Part shown: piece by piece, positions 1-10,911 of the stretch
Numbering within the stretch: the first letter of the stretch is position 1
How the letters are laid out: the number at the start of each line of letters is the position of its first letter
NCBI GenBank assembly: GCA_025765615.1
Contig: JAIVFJ010000097.1
Span: 182,681 to 246,680, forward strand
Length of the DNA stretch: 64,000 bases
From: Zopfochytrium polystomum
Taxonomy: Eukaryota > Chytridiomycota > Chytridiomycetes > Chytridiales > Chytridiaceae
Direction of reading: 5' to 3'
The notes under the pieces: model-generated
Told to the model about the DNA's origin: nothing
The model's input: only the letters and a program-made list of their open reading frames with translations
Databases searched by the model: none
Translations under genes and position numbers: made by a program

Positions 1-719
1 GGTGCTCGCGGATGGCGTCCCGCGCCAGCTCCACGGCGAGCGAAAAGATGCGGCGCGGATCGACAGGCGGCGTCAGAGAGAGCAGGGCGTGGGGCGAGGC
101 TTGGTACGTCGCGGTCGTGATGACATCTGTATTTTTGCCCGGGGGTAAGGGAGTTAGAGGTCTGGGGTTTTCTGTGATTTCGAACGAACCGGCGCCGGCG
201 GCGAGGTACCGCTTGTGAACCGCCTTGATCGCTGCGGGGTCTTCGATGAGGAGGCGCGCGCTCCAGAGGTTGCCGGACAGATCGATCCCGTCGGCTTCGA
301 GCTCGGTAGCGAGGCCGCCTGTGGCCAGTGGTGTTTAGACAATGCTCTCTCTCTCTCTCTCTCCGCACGATCCCCTTTATCGCAACAACAGCAATAACAA
401 CAGCAACAAATGAATACACACCGTCAATGACGCAGGCGCCTGGGAAGGACGCCAGGACGGAAGAAGCGACGGCCTGCTGCTGGGGTGGTTGTGGTGGTGA
501 TGGTGTGGTGATCGCTGCCGCCGCCGCTGCCTTCCGGTTGTGGTTGTGGTTGTGGTTGTTGTGGTGGTGGTGGTGGTCGAGTGCAGCTACTGCGGGCGAG
601 GAGGAGGAGGACGAGAGTAGTGCTGCTGATGCTGCTGCTGCTTCTACGGCGACGACGTTGCGTGTTGTTGCAGCCGCAGCAGCAGCTTCGACGTGCGACG
701 ATGAAGGCGACGGGCACAT
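1..719 (-). CDS. Homocysteine S-methyltransferase, N-terminal part (cut by window edge)
   Basis: The enzyme family transfers a methyl group from S-methylmethionine or S-adenosylmethionine to homocysteine, giving methionine; it is cytosolic. Three exons with matching phases can be read: 719-422, 318-190 and 126 to beyond the window edge. The join gives VIDGGLATELEADGIDLSG, then NLWSARLLIEDP, then AAGADVITTATYQAS, which are the classic N-terminal motifs of the family. The introns have GT donors (gtgtgt, gttcgt) and AG acceptors. The ATG at 719 is the first after an in-frame stop. The first roughly 80 residues are low-complexity (Ala runs, Ser run, His/Asn stretch), much longer than the usual leader, and may be a lineage-specific extension. 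The zinc-binding Cys residues of the family lie outside the window, so activity cannot be judged. Identity is firm; the exact start is less so. Confidence 0.85.
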   Translation of the reverse strand, partial: MCPSPSSSHVEAAAAAATTRNVVAVEAAAASAALLSSSSSSPAVAALDHHHHHNNHNHNHNRKAAAAAAITTPSPPQPPQQQAVASSVLASFPGACVIDGVYSFVAVVIAVVAIKGIVRREREREHCLNTTGHRRPRYRARSRRDRSVRQPLERAPPHRRPRSDQGGSQAVPRRRRRFVRNHRKPQTSNSLTPGQKYRCHHDRDVPSLAPRPALSDAACRSAPHLFARRGAGAGRHPRA

Positions 720-1868
720 GAGGGTGTGTGGATATTGTGTTATGGTTTGACAAATCGAAAAAAAAGAAAACCAAAAAAAAAAGGAAAAAAAATGAAGAGA
801 AAAGAAAAGAAAACGAGAAAAAGAAGAGAAGAGAAAAGTAAACTTTCTTTGAAATTTTCCATTTTTCTTTCCTTTTATTATTTTTCGGCTCAACTGTTGT
901 TTGAGGGGGCGGTGCATCATTGGCTCGCAATGGCGTCATTTTTCGTGCTTCCATCAGCAGCGATGGGTGTGAAGTGTCACCACTAACCATTCGACCCCAA
1001 AAAGGCGCTTCCACCCCGGTTGCAGTTCGGGACTCTCCCTCTCCCCTTCCCTCTTCCTTCCCCTTACCCGCCCGCGTAAAGAAACAACAGCACCTACTTG
1101 CGCCGTATCGTATGCGTGCGGTGCGTGCGGTGCGTGCGTTTCCCCCGGGCGGGGTAGGGTGAGGAACTGCGTATCAAGGCACGAAGCGTGACGCTTGGAG
1201 AACCCTGTGGGGCCGCCGGGACTGGTCGAAGCTTGTCGCACCGCCTTCAGTGGCAGTTGAATTGCGGAAATATTGGCGCAATTTTGTGAGGTTCTGTATA
1301 TCCACAGCTGCTGCATCGCAGGAGCCCACCACAACCCAGTTAGGTCCGTTCTTTGTCGCAAAAGTAGCCATCCATGTGTTCTTAGCTGCCGTGCACTGTG
1401 ATAGTAGCCATTTCGACAAGACTCTTCAGCTATGTCAAAGTCGCCTGAGCCGATCGATCTAGAACAACTGTCTGAGGGAATCATACACGCAAGTCCAGCA
1501 CAACTAGCATTCACCAGAGCAGCGGCAAGCACTTCAGCAAGTCAAATTTGTTTTGATGTTGCTTGATTCTTGTGGGGAAGGCAGTGCAAGTTCAAAAGGA
1601 TCAATAACCACTCATCGCAATCCCATTTTTTTATCCTAAAAGCATCCCTGCGGCCCCTCAGGGACCTCCTTCCCTTTGGTGCCTCACACGAGGAAGGAGG
1701 GTGGTTGGGGGGAAGAAAGGAACGGGCACGCTGCAGCCTGCAAGAACCGAACCACGAGGCCCCACGTATTACGTAACTGGGCGAAATGGACAAGTCAATA
1801 CCACGCAATTCACAGCGAATTCGAAAGGGAAGGAAAGGCAAAGGGCTTTTGCCTGCCTTCATGCAAAA
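720..1868. other. Intergenic, no confident gene
   Basis: Holds A-rich and T-rich tracts (about 757-905). A minus-strand open stretch at 1174-1419 has ordinary-looking composition (for example TWMATFATKNGPNWVVVG) but no recognisable family and no clear start; it could be an old exon. Confidence 0.4.
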
Positions 1869-2230
1869 CCGGGGCCACCAAAGCTCTGCCTCCAGGCGGT
1901 CGGGGGGTCTGGTTTGTGTTGTTTCGTCCCAAACTCAGTGACAACAATGAGCTCTGAGCAGTATGTGACTATTCTGGAGAGCAATCTCATCCCAGCCTTG
2001 ATGAGCACGGCCTTGAAATCCAGGACAGGACAACAACAACCCTCAGCTCACTTCCAAATACACGAGGGAATTGCTCAACAGCAATGGATTTCGTGCTCTT
2101 CAGTGGCCCTCTCAGTTGCCTTACGATGCTGCTGTGTTCCACTCAAGGAGACCAAAGTGCGCATCAGTGTCTGCATCATCCCACTAGCCCAACAGGAGAA
2201 ACAGGGGGTGGCTGCCGCCCCCTAATTCAA
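1869..2230 (+). mobile_element. Tc1/mariner-type transposase relic
   Basis: Two adjacent frames together resemble the C-terminal half of a Tc1/mariner DDE transposase. The first reads MSSEQYVTILESNLIPAL, matching the usual M-N-S-E-x-Y-x-x-x-L segment. After a frame shift near 2025 comes DNNNPQLTSKYTRELLNS and then NGFRALQWPSQ, matching the segment that follows the second catalytic Asp (normally QQDNAPCH.S...W....G......WP..SPDLNPIE). The SPDLNPIE block is already lost. No intact transposase and no terminal inverted repeats were identified, so this is a dead fragment. Confidence 0.55.
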
Positions 2231-2502
2231 CTAAAATACTACTTCTGTTTATGATTCTGCAAAGTCAACTGGGCTGTTTTTTCCATCAATCAATGAGTTG
2301 TCACTCTCTGAAAGGGGCAGCGAAATTCAATAAGGAAGGAAGTCCATGGGCTGTCTGTCTAACTGAGCGGAAGTCAATGGGTTGTCTGTCTACCTCCCAT
2401 CTCTGGGAGTGACAGCCAACGGGCAGCTGTCTTACTCTCTGTCTCTGACTCCAGCTGTTGGCCGTTGGTGGAAAAGTTATAAAATTGTTATTTGGAGCTG
2501 AC

Positions 2503-3677
2503 TGTCATAAAACCGCAAGGATTGGGACCCCTATTATTATTCCTGATTCTTTAGTTTCCAAGGCGTTATCAAAGTGTATTTGCGGCTCACCTGTCTTTAT
2601 TATTGGGCCTGCTTTTACTACTTTTGTCTTAACAGCTTCCTTTCCGCCAGGGTTTTCCCAACATATTTTCTTTTTCGGTGACTAACAGAGACTGCCTGAC
2701 TGCCTAGGGAGGGGGTGCCTGACAGGCCGTACCCCACGCCTGACTAATTTATTATTTATTTTTGCCACTTGTACAAACATGCATAGGGTTGGGGGACTGA
2801 GAGCATTTGTGGTGGATGCTCCAAGTCAGGGGGGTTGACTTGTCAATTTTCTCTCTCTCTGTATTTGGGCCATTTCTCTTTTTCCTTTTTTCTTCAATCT
2901 GATTTCTGTCCTTTGGCACCAATACAGAGTCCCTTCAAATCCATCTGGCTCACAGAGGTGAGGGTAGTGAGAGAAGGTACACAACCAGGTGTGTACGTGG
3001 TCCCTTAGTGGGGCTCCTCGTAATGGGCTGTGGGTGGGGAATGCAGCTGGACCTGCCAGTGACTGTGTGACATTGCTAACTCTGTGTTGGAGTGAGGAGC
3101 CCCAGTGCTTGCTTGCTGCGACGACAGTGGTGGCAGTGGCAACAACGACAGTGTCATCGTCCCCAACGTTCCCGTCCCCGCGAGGGTGTTGGGGGCAGCA
3201 TAGAACACCACTACCAACACCTGAGAGTTTGATCTACGAGTGCCTGCCTCAATTGCTTTCAGAGTGAGACGTGTGAGTACTAGTGCGATGCGATAAAGCC
3301 TGTGAGTCAAGTGAACGCACTGATGCAGCCTGGCGTAGTGCATGTATAATTGCAGGTGTTTCTGCATGTGAGTTCCCTGCGGCGAACTTCTGACCCCTAC
3401 ATAGTTGACTCCTTACTCTTTCTCCCCCTCATCGCTGGCGACGACGAGGACTCCCCCAGTACTGTCTGCAACAAGGGGTGCGAGGTTGCGCCCTGTCTGT
3501 CCTGTCGCTATTAAACACTCCTGTCGCATTTGAGATTAGGTTCCTGTGAATAAAAACCCCTGATTCCCTCTTCTCTCTCTTCTCGTCTCTCTCTTTATTC
3601 TGTGGTTGTGTTGCACCCTCAGGAGCTCCCTTCCGTTACCCCTTGCACTGGTCTGCAGCCACACAAGTAATCGGGAA
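2503..3677. repeat. 1.2-kb dispersed repeat, copy 1
   Basis: This stretch matches 48048-49214 over nearly its whole length, in the same orientation and with scattered substitutions. Shared landmarks are the start TGTCATAAAACCGCAAGGAT, the block around the CTCTCTCTCTGT tract, and the end near AGTAATCGG. Open frames inside it are not conserved in a coding-like way. The first bases TG suit an LTR, but a matching CA end and target duplication are not evident. Flanks differ between copies, so it looks like an inserted repeat of unknown type. Confidence 0.75.
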
Positions 3678-3978
3678 GGGGGCCTTCCCTGGACGCAAGA
3701 ACCCCGTGCCACGCCGAAGCGCATCGGGTTTTAGGAAGAACTTGAATTTCTCGTTAGAAAAGCCTCCTCGAACAAGCTCCTATGTTGACCGAAAGAGATG
3801 GAAACAGAAAAAACGTCTCACCAAAGATTTACAAGCGAAAGGACGAAGAAGAGAAAAAGCTCATGCAAATGCAAACAAGTAACAGTAAGAAGCATCAGCG
3901 AAACAAAGTAAGAGCGAGCAAGGTAACACAACCGCCAAGACACTCTCGAAATAGACGTTAGATTTCCTTCCCCTCTCT

Positions 3979-6900
3979 TCACTTCTTCTTGCCTCCTCCT
4001 CCCCCGCCGCCCGCGGCCGGCTTGGCCGCTGCTGCTGCTGGCTTCGCCGACGCCTGCTGTGGCTTCGGCGCAGCCGCCTGCTGCTTCGAGGCCGTCTGTT
4101 GCTTTGGCGTCGCCGTCTGCTTTTGTGCATTGGCTTGCTTCGGCGCCGAGGCTTTCGCCGCGCTGCCTCCTCCACCACCACCACCACCAGTCGTCCGAGC
4201 CGTGGTCGCCTGTTTTTGAGCTGGCGCCTTCGCTGAACTACCGCCGCCACCGCCGCCACCGCTTTTCGCAGGGGTTTTTTGCCCCTCCTCCACCTCCACC
4301 TCCACCTCCTGTGCGTGCAGTAGCCGGCTTGGCCGCCGTCGTTCCGCCAGTGTTGCCCCCGCCCGGCACCGCCGCCACCACCTTTGCCGCCCGTCGCCGC
4401 AGCTGGAGCCTTGCTGCCGCCGCTTCCCTTGGTACCGCTTCCACCACCGCCAGCACCGGCGCCACCGCCGCCGCTCCGCGTCGTTTGCATCTTACCTCCA
4501 CCTGCACCGCCTTTGGCGGCTGTTCCACCACCGCCGCCGCCACGCGCGGTCCCTCCGCCACCAGCACCTTTGCCGGCAGCGGCAGCGGGTGCCTTGCCAC
4601 CACCCCCTGCTTTACCGCCGCCACCGCCTCCACCACCACCACCGCCGCCGCCGCCTCGCGCAGTTTGAGTCTTACCACCGCCGCCACCAGCCTTAGCGGC
4701 AGTCCCACTGCCACCAGCACCTCCTGCCTTGCCTCCGCCACCGCCCTTGCCCCCGGCTCCACCACCACCACCACCACCGCCGCCACGGGCCGTTTGAGTC
4801 TTTGGTGCGCCGCCGCCGCCAGCCTTACCGACAGCCCCGCCACCGCCTCCGCCTCGCGTCCCGCCGCCACCACCTGCTGCCTTGCCGCCACCTCCTCCCT
4901 TACCACCGCCGGCTCCACCTCCACCACCTGCGCCGCCGCCGCGCGCCATTTGCGCCCCTCCGCCTCTTCCTGCAGCCTTGCCGCCAGCTCCACCTCCACC
5001 AGCACCTTTGCCACCACCACCACCACCACCACCGCCGCCGCCGCCGCGCGCAGTCGCCGCGGCTGGAGCCTTGCTGCCAGCACCTCCCTTTGCACCTCCA
5101 CCACCACCGCCAGCCTTCGCTGTAGCCCCGCCACCAGCACCTTTGCCGGCACCGGTAACGCCCCCTCCTTTTCCGGCTCCACCGCCACCGCCGCCTCCGC
5201 CGCGCGCCGCCGTTTGGGACTTGCCTCCTCCCCCTCCGGTCGCCTTGCCAGAAGCCCCGCCTCCACCGCGTGCACTCACCGCAGTCGGCACCTTGCCACC
5301 GCCTCCACCGCCGCCGCCGCGCGCCGTTGGAGTCTTTCCGCCGCCTCCGGCAGCCTTGCCGGCAGTTCCACCGCCGCCGCCGCCACCTTTTCCACCTGCA
5401 GTTGCTCCGCCGCCGCGTCCAGTCGCTGCAGTAGCCCCCTTACCGACTGTGCCGCCGCCGCTGCCCCCGCCTCGCGCAGTCTGCGTCTTTCCTCCTCCTC
5501 CTCCTCCGCCGGCCTTGGCGGCAACACCACCACCCGCTCCACCGGCGCCTTTGCCAGCGCCGCCCGCACCGCCCTTTCCACCCCCGCCTCCCGCACCTCC
5601 GCCGCCTCCGCCGCGAGCAACTTGGGTCTTGCCACCGCCTCCACCGGTCTTGGCCGCAGGCCCGCCGCCGCCGGCACCGCGTCCCCCAGTCGTGGCTGGC
5701 GTCTTTCCGCCGCCGGCACCGCCAGCACTGTTCTTGCCACCTCCCGCGCCTCCACCGACGCCGCGCGCCGTACCGCCGGCTGCACCGCCGCCGCGCGCGG
5801 TCCCGCCGTTGCCTGCACCTTTGCCGCCGCCCGTCGCGCCGCCGCCGCCGCGTCCCGTTGTTGTTGCTTGTGCCTTGCCGCCACCTGCCTTGCCGGATAC
5901 GGCTCCGGTCCCGCCGGTCCCGCCGCCGCCCGCCCCGCGCACTGCTTGCTTTCCGCCACCGCCTCCAGCTCCTTTGCCGGCTCCGGCTCCGGCTCCGGTG
6001 CCGCCGCCGCCGCCGCGCGCTACTTGCGTCTTTCCTCCGCCGCTGGCACCCGCCTTGGCGGCAGCCCCACCGCCGCCAGCACCGTTCTTGCCCCCGCCGG
6101 CCGCAGTACCTTGAGTCTTCCCGCCGCCCTGCGTCTTTCCTCCAGCACCAACGGCGCCCTTCCCGGCGCCGCCAGCACCACCGGCCTTCCCGCCACCGTT
6201 GCCGCCCTTGCCGCCAGCGCCAAGGGGTTTGCCCGACCCGACGTCGACGCCGTTCTCTTTCAACGTCTCGCGCGCCTGCCGCTTCGCCACCGTCCCCACC
6301 GCTCGCTGCACTTGGTCCTTCGACGGCGCCTTGGTCGGCGCTTTGGCAGCCGCTTGCGCTTCCTTGACGGTCTTTGGGAGGCTCTTGACGGCTTGTGCGC
6401 CTTGCTTGATATCTGGTCGATTCGGGGGAGGGCGGTTAGGATTGGTCGCTACGGGGTGGGCAGGATGGCGTACCTTTCGCGGCTTGCGCTGCGCCGCGGG
6501 CGGCTTGCGCTCCTTCTTTGACCCCGCGTGCTGCCGTCATGGCGCCTTTCACAGCGCTGCCTGCGTGTGTGCGAAGGGTCGTGGTATTTCGGTCAGAGAT
6601 TTAGTTTCATTTTTTTGGGGCTTTGGGCAGCAAACGAGTGTTAGCATTTACCTCCCGGTACCATTCCGATGGCGCCCTGGGCGACTTGTTTGCCTGCGTC
6701 CTTGGCGATCCCTGCGTGTTTTTTTTTTGCGTGTTTGGGGAGTGGATCCGCAGTGTGATCAGGCCCAACTTGAGCTCGTTTTGCTGGAAAAGTTCTACGT
6801 ACGTGCTGCGCTTTCGCCCTTCGCGATGCCTTTGCCGACCGTGATGCCTGCCTGCACAGCCGTGAGGCCGGCGGCGACGGGCTTGCCGGCTGAAAAGAGT

Positions 6901-8684
6901 GAAGTTCAAGGTTTGTGTCAGTGTCAGTTCGGGATGTCCACGTCTTCCAAGAGGGGGCAAATGCGGGGTGTAAAAGGTACCTGGTGTGAGGTTTGCGACG
7001 GTTTGGAGATTCTGCGTGTGATAGGGAGTGGTTGAAGTATTAGGAAATTACATCAAAAAGCGGGAGCAAGGGTCCGAGCAACACGCGAAACCGGCCGAGT
7101 TCACAATGCTGCATACCTTTAGATCACGTTCTGTTGATGGGAGCAAATCGTTAGCATCTGACTTGAGTAGCTTTTTTGAAGTAGAAAGCGCTGCAACTGA
7201 CCATTTGGAGCAGCCTGTTTCGCCGTCCTCAGAGCGCCTTTTCCGGCATCTTTCGCGACGGCTGCGGGGTGAAAGAGGCGTGGGACTTAGACTTGCCGAT
7301 AGCTGCAAGCTCTTCTTCTCAATGTCTTACTTCCAATCGACTTTCCGTCCTTGATGTCCTTTACGGCTCCCACACCGGTCTTGACCGCCCCTGTGACGGC
7401 TCTTGTAACTGCAACGAGGGTAACTTTGTTAGAACGGTCCTCCTTCTCAAGGGGAAAAAAAAATACGGGAACAAAGGTTTGCGCGAGGCTTACCTGGGGT
7501 GGCATTTTCAACGGTTTTCAACGCCTAAGATTCGACAAGAGCGAACGGTGCAAAGGAATAAACGCAAAGAATTTAAGTTTTCACATTTAACGCTCGTTCG
7601 CCCAAACGGTGCCAAGATAAACTGAGCAGCTGAAGCGACTGAAAGTTACCTTCGGGGCGACTTTCGCTGTCTAGAGGTTTGATTGGTTTCGTTGGAAATC
7701 AAGAGCAAAACCATGACGCTTGTCAGCTATTGACTCTTTGTGCAACTACCGACTTACGTCCTTTGCCGCAGTGACAACGCCGTTTCCAACGGCTTTTCCT
7801 GCTGTTTGGGCGACCTTGCCTGTCTGTAGCATGGGAATAGAAACGGAGTCGAGACGGGTTGACGACATCAGATGACCGTCTTCGATGGCGCCGCTTCCAC
7901 GCTGTCCACAATCCGCGCACAACTCACATCTTTGGCCGCAGTTACAACACCGTTTCCGACCTACACATTTTCCAAACAGCCGTGATTCAGTCAGCTTGGT
8001 TTTGGCTGGAACAAAAAAAAATTTTTGCAAATGAAGCGGGTGATCGAGTTTCTTACCGTTTCGCCAGCCTTCTTGACGCCATCTGCAGCCTGAATGGGGA
8101 ACAAGCGCGATAAGGGAATAGAAGGAAAGGAGGCAGAATTTGCTTAAATGAGAAGGAACCTTTTCTCCGACGTTCTTGATCCCGTCACCGGCCTGGAAAA
8201 AAGGAGTAGAGGTTGAGCAAAGGAGAGTGGAGGCGGTCGTAGAGGTCGCAAAGAACGTTGGTGACCAACGTTCTTTGGGAGGGAAACGGAGGATTGGATT
8301 CGAAAAACGAATATGTGAAGTTACCTTTTCAAACCCATGCTTCATCTTTGTAAAGATGCTCTTGCGGCGGAACAGCCTTCCGAGTTCCGGCTGGTACAAC
8401 GCCAGTTCGTTCTTTGGAGGCGGAGCCGCCGTTGCCAGGCTTATCTCGCCGCCGTCCAGGTTGGCCGCCGCCACAAAGTGAGGCTCCACAGCATCTCCGA
8501 CCGCGGTCTCGCCGCGGCCTGAAACAGCGGCGGCGGCGACGGTCGACGCTGCGGCCGTCAAAACGGCCAGCGCGGCCAGGAGGGAGAGAACGCGGCGGGG
8601 CGAGAAAGGTTGCGGGCACTTTGGCTCGGCGAAGGTGCCTGGCTCTGGCCGCCGCGACGGCGGAGGGGGCCGCTCGACGGTCAT
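3979..8684 (-). CDS. Micro-exon gene: anchored protein with 11-residue amphipathic repeats and a giant Gly-rich tail
   Basis: Not a family I recognise. Fourteen exons join with consistent phase: 8684-8325, 8192-8160, 8089-8057, 7960-7928, 7823-7758, 7524-7494, 7408-7331, 7261-7202, 7130-7117, 7011-6981, 6889-6803, 6711-6652, 6560-6474 and 6412-3979. Exon 1 (120 codons) has a hydrophobic signal or anchor segment (VLSLLAALAVLTAAASTVAA). The next four exons are 33, 33, 33 and 66 nt, phase 0, and encode 11-residue units: AGDGIKNVGEK, AADGVKKAGET, VGNGVVTAAKD, and a double unit ending VGNGVVTAAKD. Later exons repeat a 31/78-87/60-nt pattern encoding Ala/Lys/Gly amphipathic stretches (TGAVKTGVGAVKDIKDGK; AAGLTAVQAGITVGKGIAKG). 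The pattern recalls 11-mer helices of synuclein, apolipoprotein or LEA proteins; that is analogy. The last exon gives about 800 residues rich in Gly, Ala, Lys, Thr and Arg (units like GGKTQTARGGGG). Its frame shifts near 4350 (G run) and 4275 (A run) before ending GGGGKKK. The 14-nt exon is the least certain. Confidence 0.7.
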
Positions 8685-9018
8685 TCGAGGAAACGTAGCC
8701 GTTTGCACCGGAGGGCGAGAGGGGGTTCGTGTGAGTTGAGCAGAAGGGTGAGGGCAAAGTGCAGTTGCGGCGTGTGGGGCAGCCGTCGTAGTCGTCGTTC
8801 GTCGTCGTCGTTCGTCGTCGTTCGTCCCTGTGAGGCAAGAGGCGGCGGCTTGGGCGGAGTCGGTCGTTTCTCTTTGTTTTGTTTTTTTTTTTTTTAAAAT
8901 TTTTTCATTCGCTTTTAGTGGTTGGCTGGGCGGAAGCGGGTTAGACCGCGATTGTGTCTTGCTCCCGAGGCTGGCTCTGTCGGTGCCGGCGTCACCAGCC
9001 GCGACCCGTCCGCCGCTT

Positions 9019-9072
<54 letters not shown>

Positions 9073-9748
9073 CCTCTGTCTGTGCAGCTGCCCATGTATT
9101 TTTGCACCTTGCTGGCAGTCCCGCCTTTCCTTTTCCGGAGAATTTCTCGGATTTCAATACACTCTGGGCGGGCTGAGCACCACCACGCACACCCGGACAA
9201 GTCTGGCACAATGCGCATGATCAACGGAAGCGAAAAAAAAAAAAATGCATTCACACACAACACACACATTTACACACACATACACACGGCTTATTCCGTT
9301 GACTCAGTGCCCACCGCTAAAAACGGTTCCGAAGGGCTGAGCCGCCCTGGCGCCTTCGGTTTTTTTGTTGCTTTTCGGGTGAAAGGTGCGCAATGTGTTT
9401 AGACAGCGGAGCGGAATGGGACAGAATCCCGCTCGAAGAAACGACAAGCTTGCATCCTCTTTCTCTTTCGGTGGAAAGAAAACAAGTTGGGACCTGCCCT
9501 CTCACAGCGCTCCCGCGCTGCGACAGTCGACCGATCATGCGCAGCACGCCCCACTGCCCCGCGGATTCGCGGCGGATTCGCGGCGGATTCGAGCTGCGTG
9601 CGCCTTGCGGCCCTCCACCCACCAGTCCCCGTCCCACCGGCTTTCAAAGTCGCAGCACCAATGAAGGTCGATGCGGTGCGCTGTCGCCGCCGCAAGAGGG
9701 TGCCGCGAGCGGTCGGTGGGTCAGCGGGCTGCTGCGCCACACGAGTGG
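8685..9748. other. Intergenic with (CT)n tract
   Basis: Contains GTC-repeat stretches (about 8780-8825), a T run at 8882-8894 and a (CT)n microsatellite at about 9022-9067, plus a CA-rich patch near 9250-9290. No gene is supported. Confidence 0.5.
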
Positions 9749-9976
9749 ATGCGGAAGGAGAGGTGGCGGTTCTACTGTGTCGCCTTGGCGGTCATCTTCG
9801 TCTTGGTCATCGTCATCGCCGTCATCGCCGTCGTCGTCGTCGTCGTCGCTGTCCATATGCATGGCATCTGCAACGTGTATGCCGAGTTTAGCTCAATTTC
9901 CTGGTCGGGATCCCCTCCAGTCGTGAAGTTGGCATTGTGGAGGCTCTTGTTTGGCACTGTGGCACCCAAAAAATAG
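9749..9976 (+). CDS. Possible small single-pass membrane protein
   Basis: An ATG-started frame of 75 codons reads MRKERWRFYCVALAVIF, then a very hydrophobic Val/Ile stretch to residue 35, then about 40 polar residues ending in LLFGTVAPKK. A short basic start followed by a membrane segment fits the neighbouring genes. The hydrophobic stretch is encoded by a GTC/ATC simple repeat, so it could also be chance. No homology is recognised. Confidence 0.35.
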   Translation: MRKERWRFYCVALAVIFVLVIVIAVIAVVVVVVAVHMHGICNVYAEFSSISWSGSPPVVKLALWRLLFGTVAPKK

Positions 9977-10369
9977 ATCGAGCCGCTCCCGCATTTTGGT
10001 TGACCTCGAACACGTCCTTTGAGTAGCGATGAGCGAGACTGGCAAGGGCCTTGCGGCCGGTTCACGGAAGGCTTGTGCCGCTTTCGGCTGGAGCAGAGAT
10101 CTTCTAGCTATCGGTGTGTTGGATCAGAAAAAAAAAAAAAACGCAGTTATTGTTGGCCTGCCACACGGTCTGACGATGAATTTTGGCGATGATTTTTTTT
10201 TCAGAGCGGAAAGGAACGCAGCGAGAGGCGCCAGGGCCGAAGGGGGATGGAATCCGACGGCGGCGTCCGGCTCAGCCCACATCGAATTCCGAGGGGGAAA
10301 AAAAAAAATTAACAAGAAAACAGAAAGGCGCGCGACCTTGTTCTTTCCCCGCGTCCAATCCATATCCAT

Positions 10370-10911
10370 GACTGCTTGGAACGAGCGCTGTGGAGGAGGT
10401 ACAGCGGCGGCTGCCTCATCCGCTGCCCCATCTTCTCGCACTTGCAATCGTTCACGCTGTCACCAGCCCCGGCAAGGTCAAGCCAACGGGCCGCGCGCGG
10501 CCACCACCATCGCACTGGCGGTGCAACTGCTTCTAATCGTCCTCGCGCTGCTTGCCGTCGCCCATCACGCCTCCGCCGCCGCCACCTCCAACGCGAAGAA
10601 CAACGCCCCCGCGTCCGAGATGCCGTCGGAGCGGCCAAAAGTCTGGCCCGTCGCCGCCGCTGGGGGAACCGCCGCCTTTAACGCGAAGCAAAAGGATAAG
10701 ACCTCCACGACCGAGGTGCGGGCTGAGGGGCCAAATGGCAGGGCCCGCCGGCGGCGGTGTCCGTCTGAAGACTATGGGAGGAGTGACGGTCAAGGTAAGA
10801 ATCGCTTCGTGAACCAGCAGAAGCAAGTCGGATACGCGCACTTGGATGTCCACCCGGACAACATCCGCATCACGCCTCAGGAGCAGCTGCCTGGGAAGTC
10901 AGTTGAGTTAT
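10370..10911 (+). pseudogene. Internally deleted paralogue of the 11340-12915 gene
   Basis: The ATG at 10370 opens a frame with a hydrophobic anchor (ALAVQLLLIVLALLAVAHHA). A second frame carries LKTMGGVTVK followed by a GTAAGA donor-like site, matching the exon 1 end VETVGGVTVQ of the next gene. Only about 20 bases later the sequence resumes as FVNQQKQVGYAHLDVH and PDNIRITPQEQ, matching the middle of exon 3 of that gene (QQRRVGYVHMDVHADNIR). It ends at a conserved GTTGAG donor-like site. Exon 2, the start of exon 3 and exons 4-6 are therefore missing, and the two parts are in different frames. A poly(A) run of about 25 bases lies at 11155-11180. Confidence 0.6.

Noticed and set aside
2989..3267. 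Open frame in the 1.2-kb repeat as a transposase
   Set aside because: The two copies do not preserve the frame or its residues in a coding-like way, and no DDE, YR or RT motif is visible.
4882..6114. 410-codon Pro-rich plus-strand frame
   Set aside because: Also an antisense shadow: Pro codons are the reverse complement of Gly codons.
4059..6521. 820-codon plus-strand frame rich in Ala, Ser, Thr and Arg
   Set aside because: It is the antisense of the Gly-rich exon. The minus strand has matching splice sites and phased exons upstream; the plus frame has none, and its composition follows from GGN codons read backwards.
8960..9270. Ser/Leu-rich frames through the (CT)n tract
   Set aside because: CT repeats read as Ser-Leu in every frame; no coding evidence.
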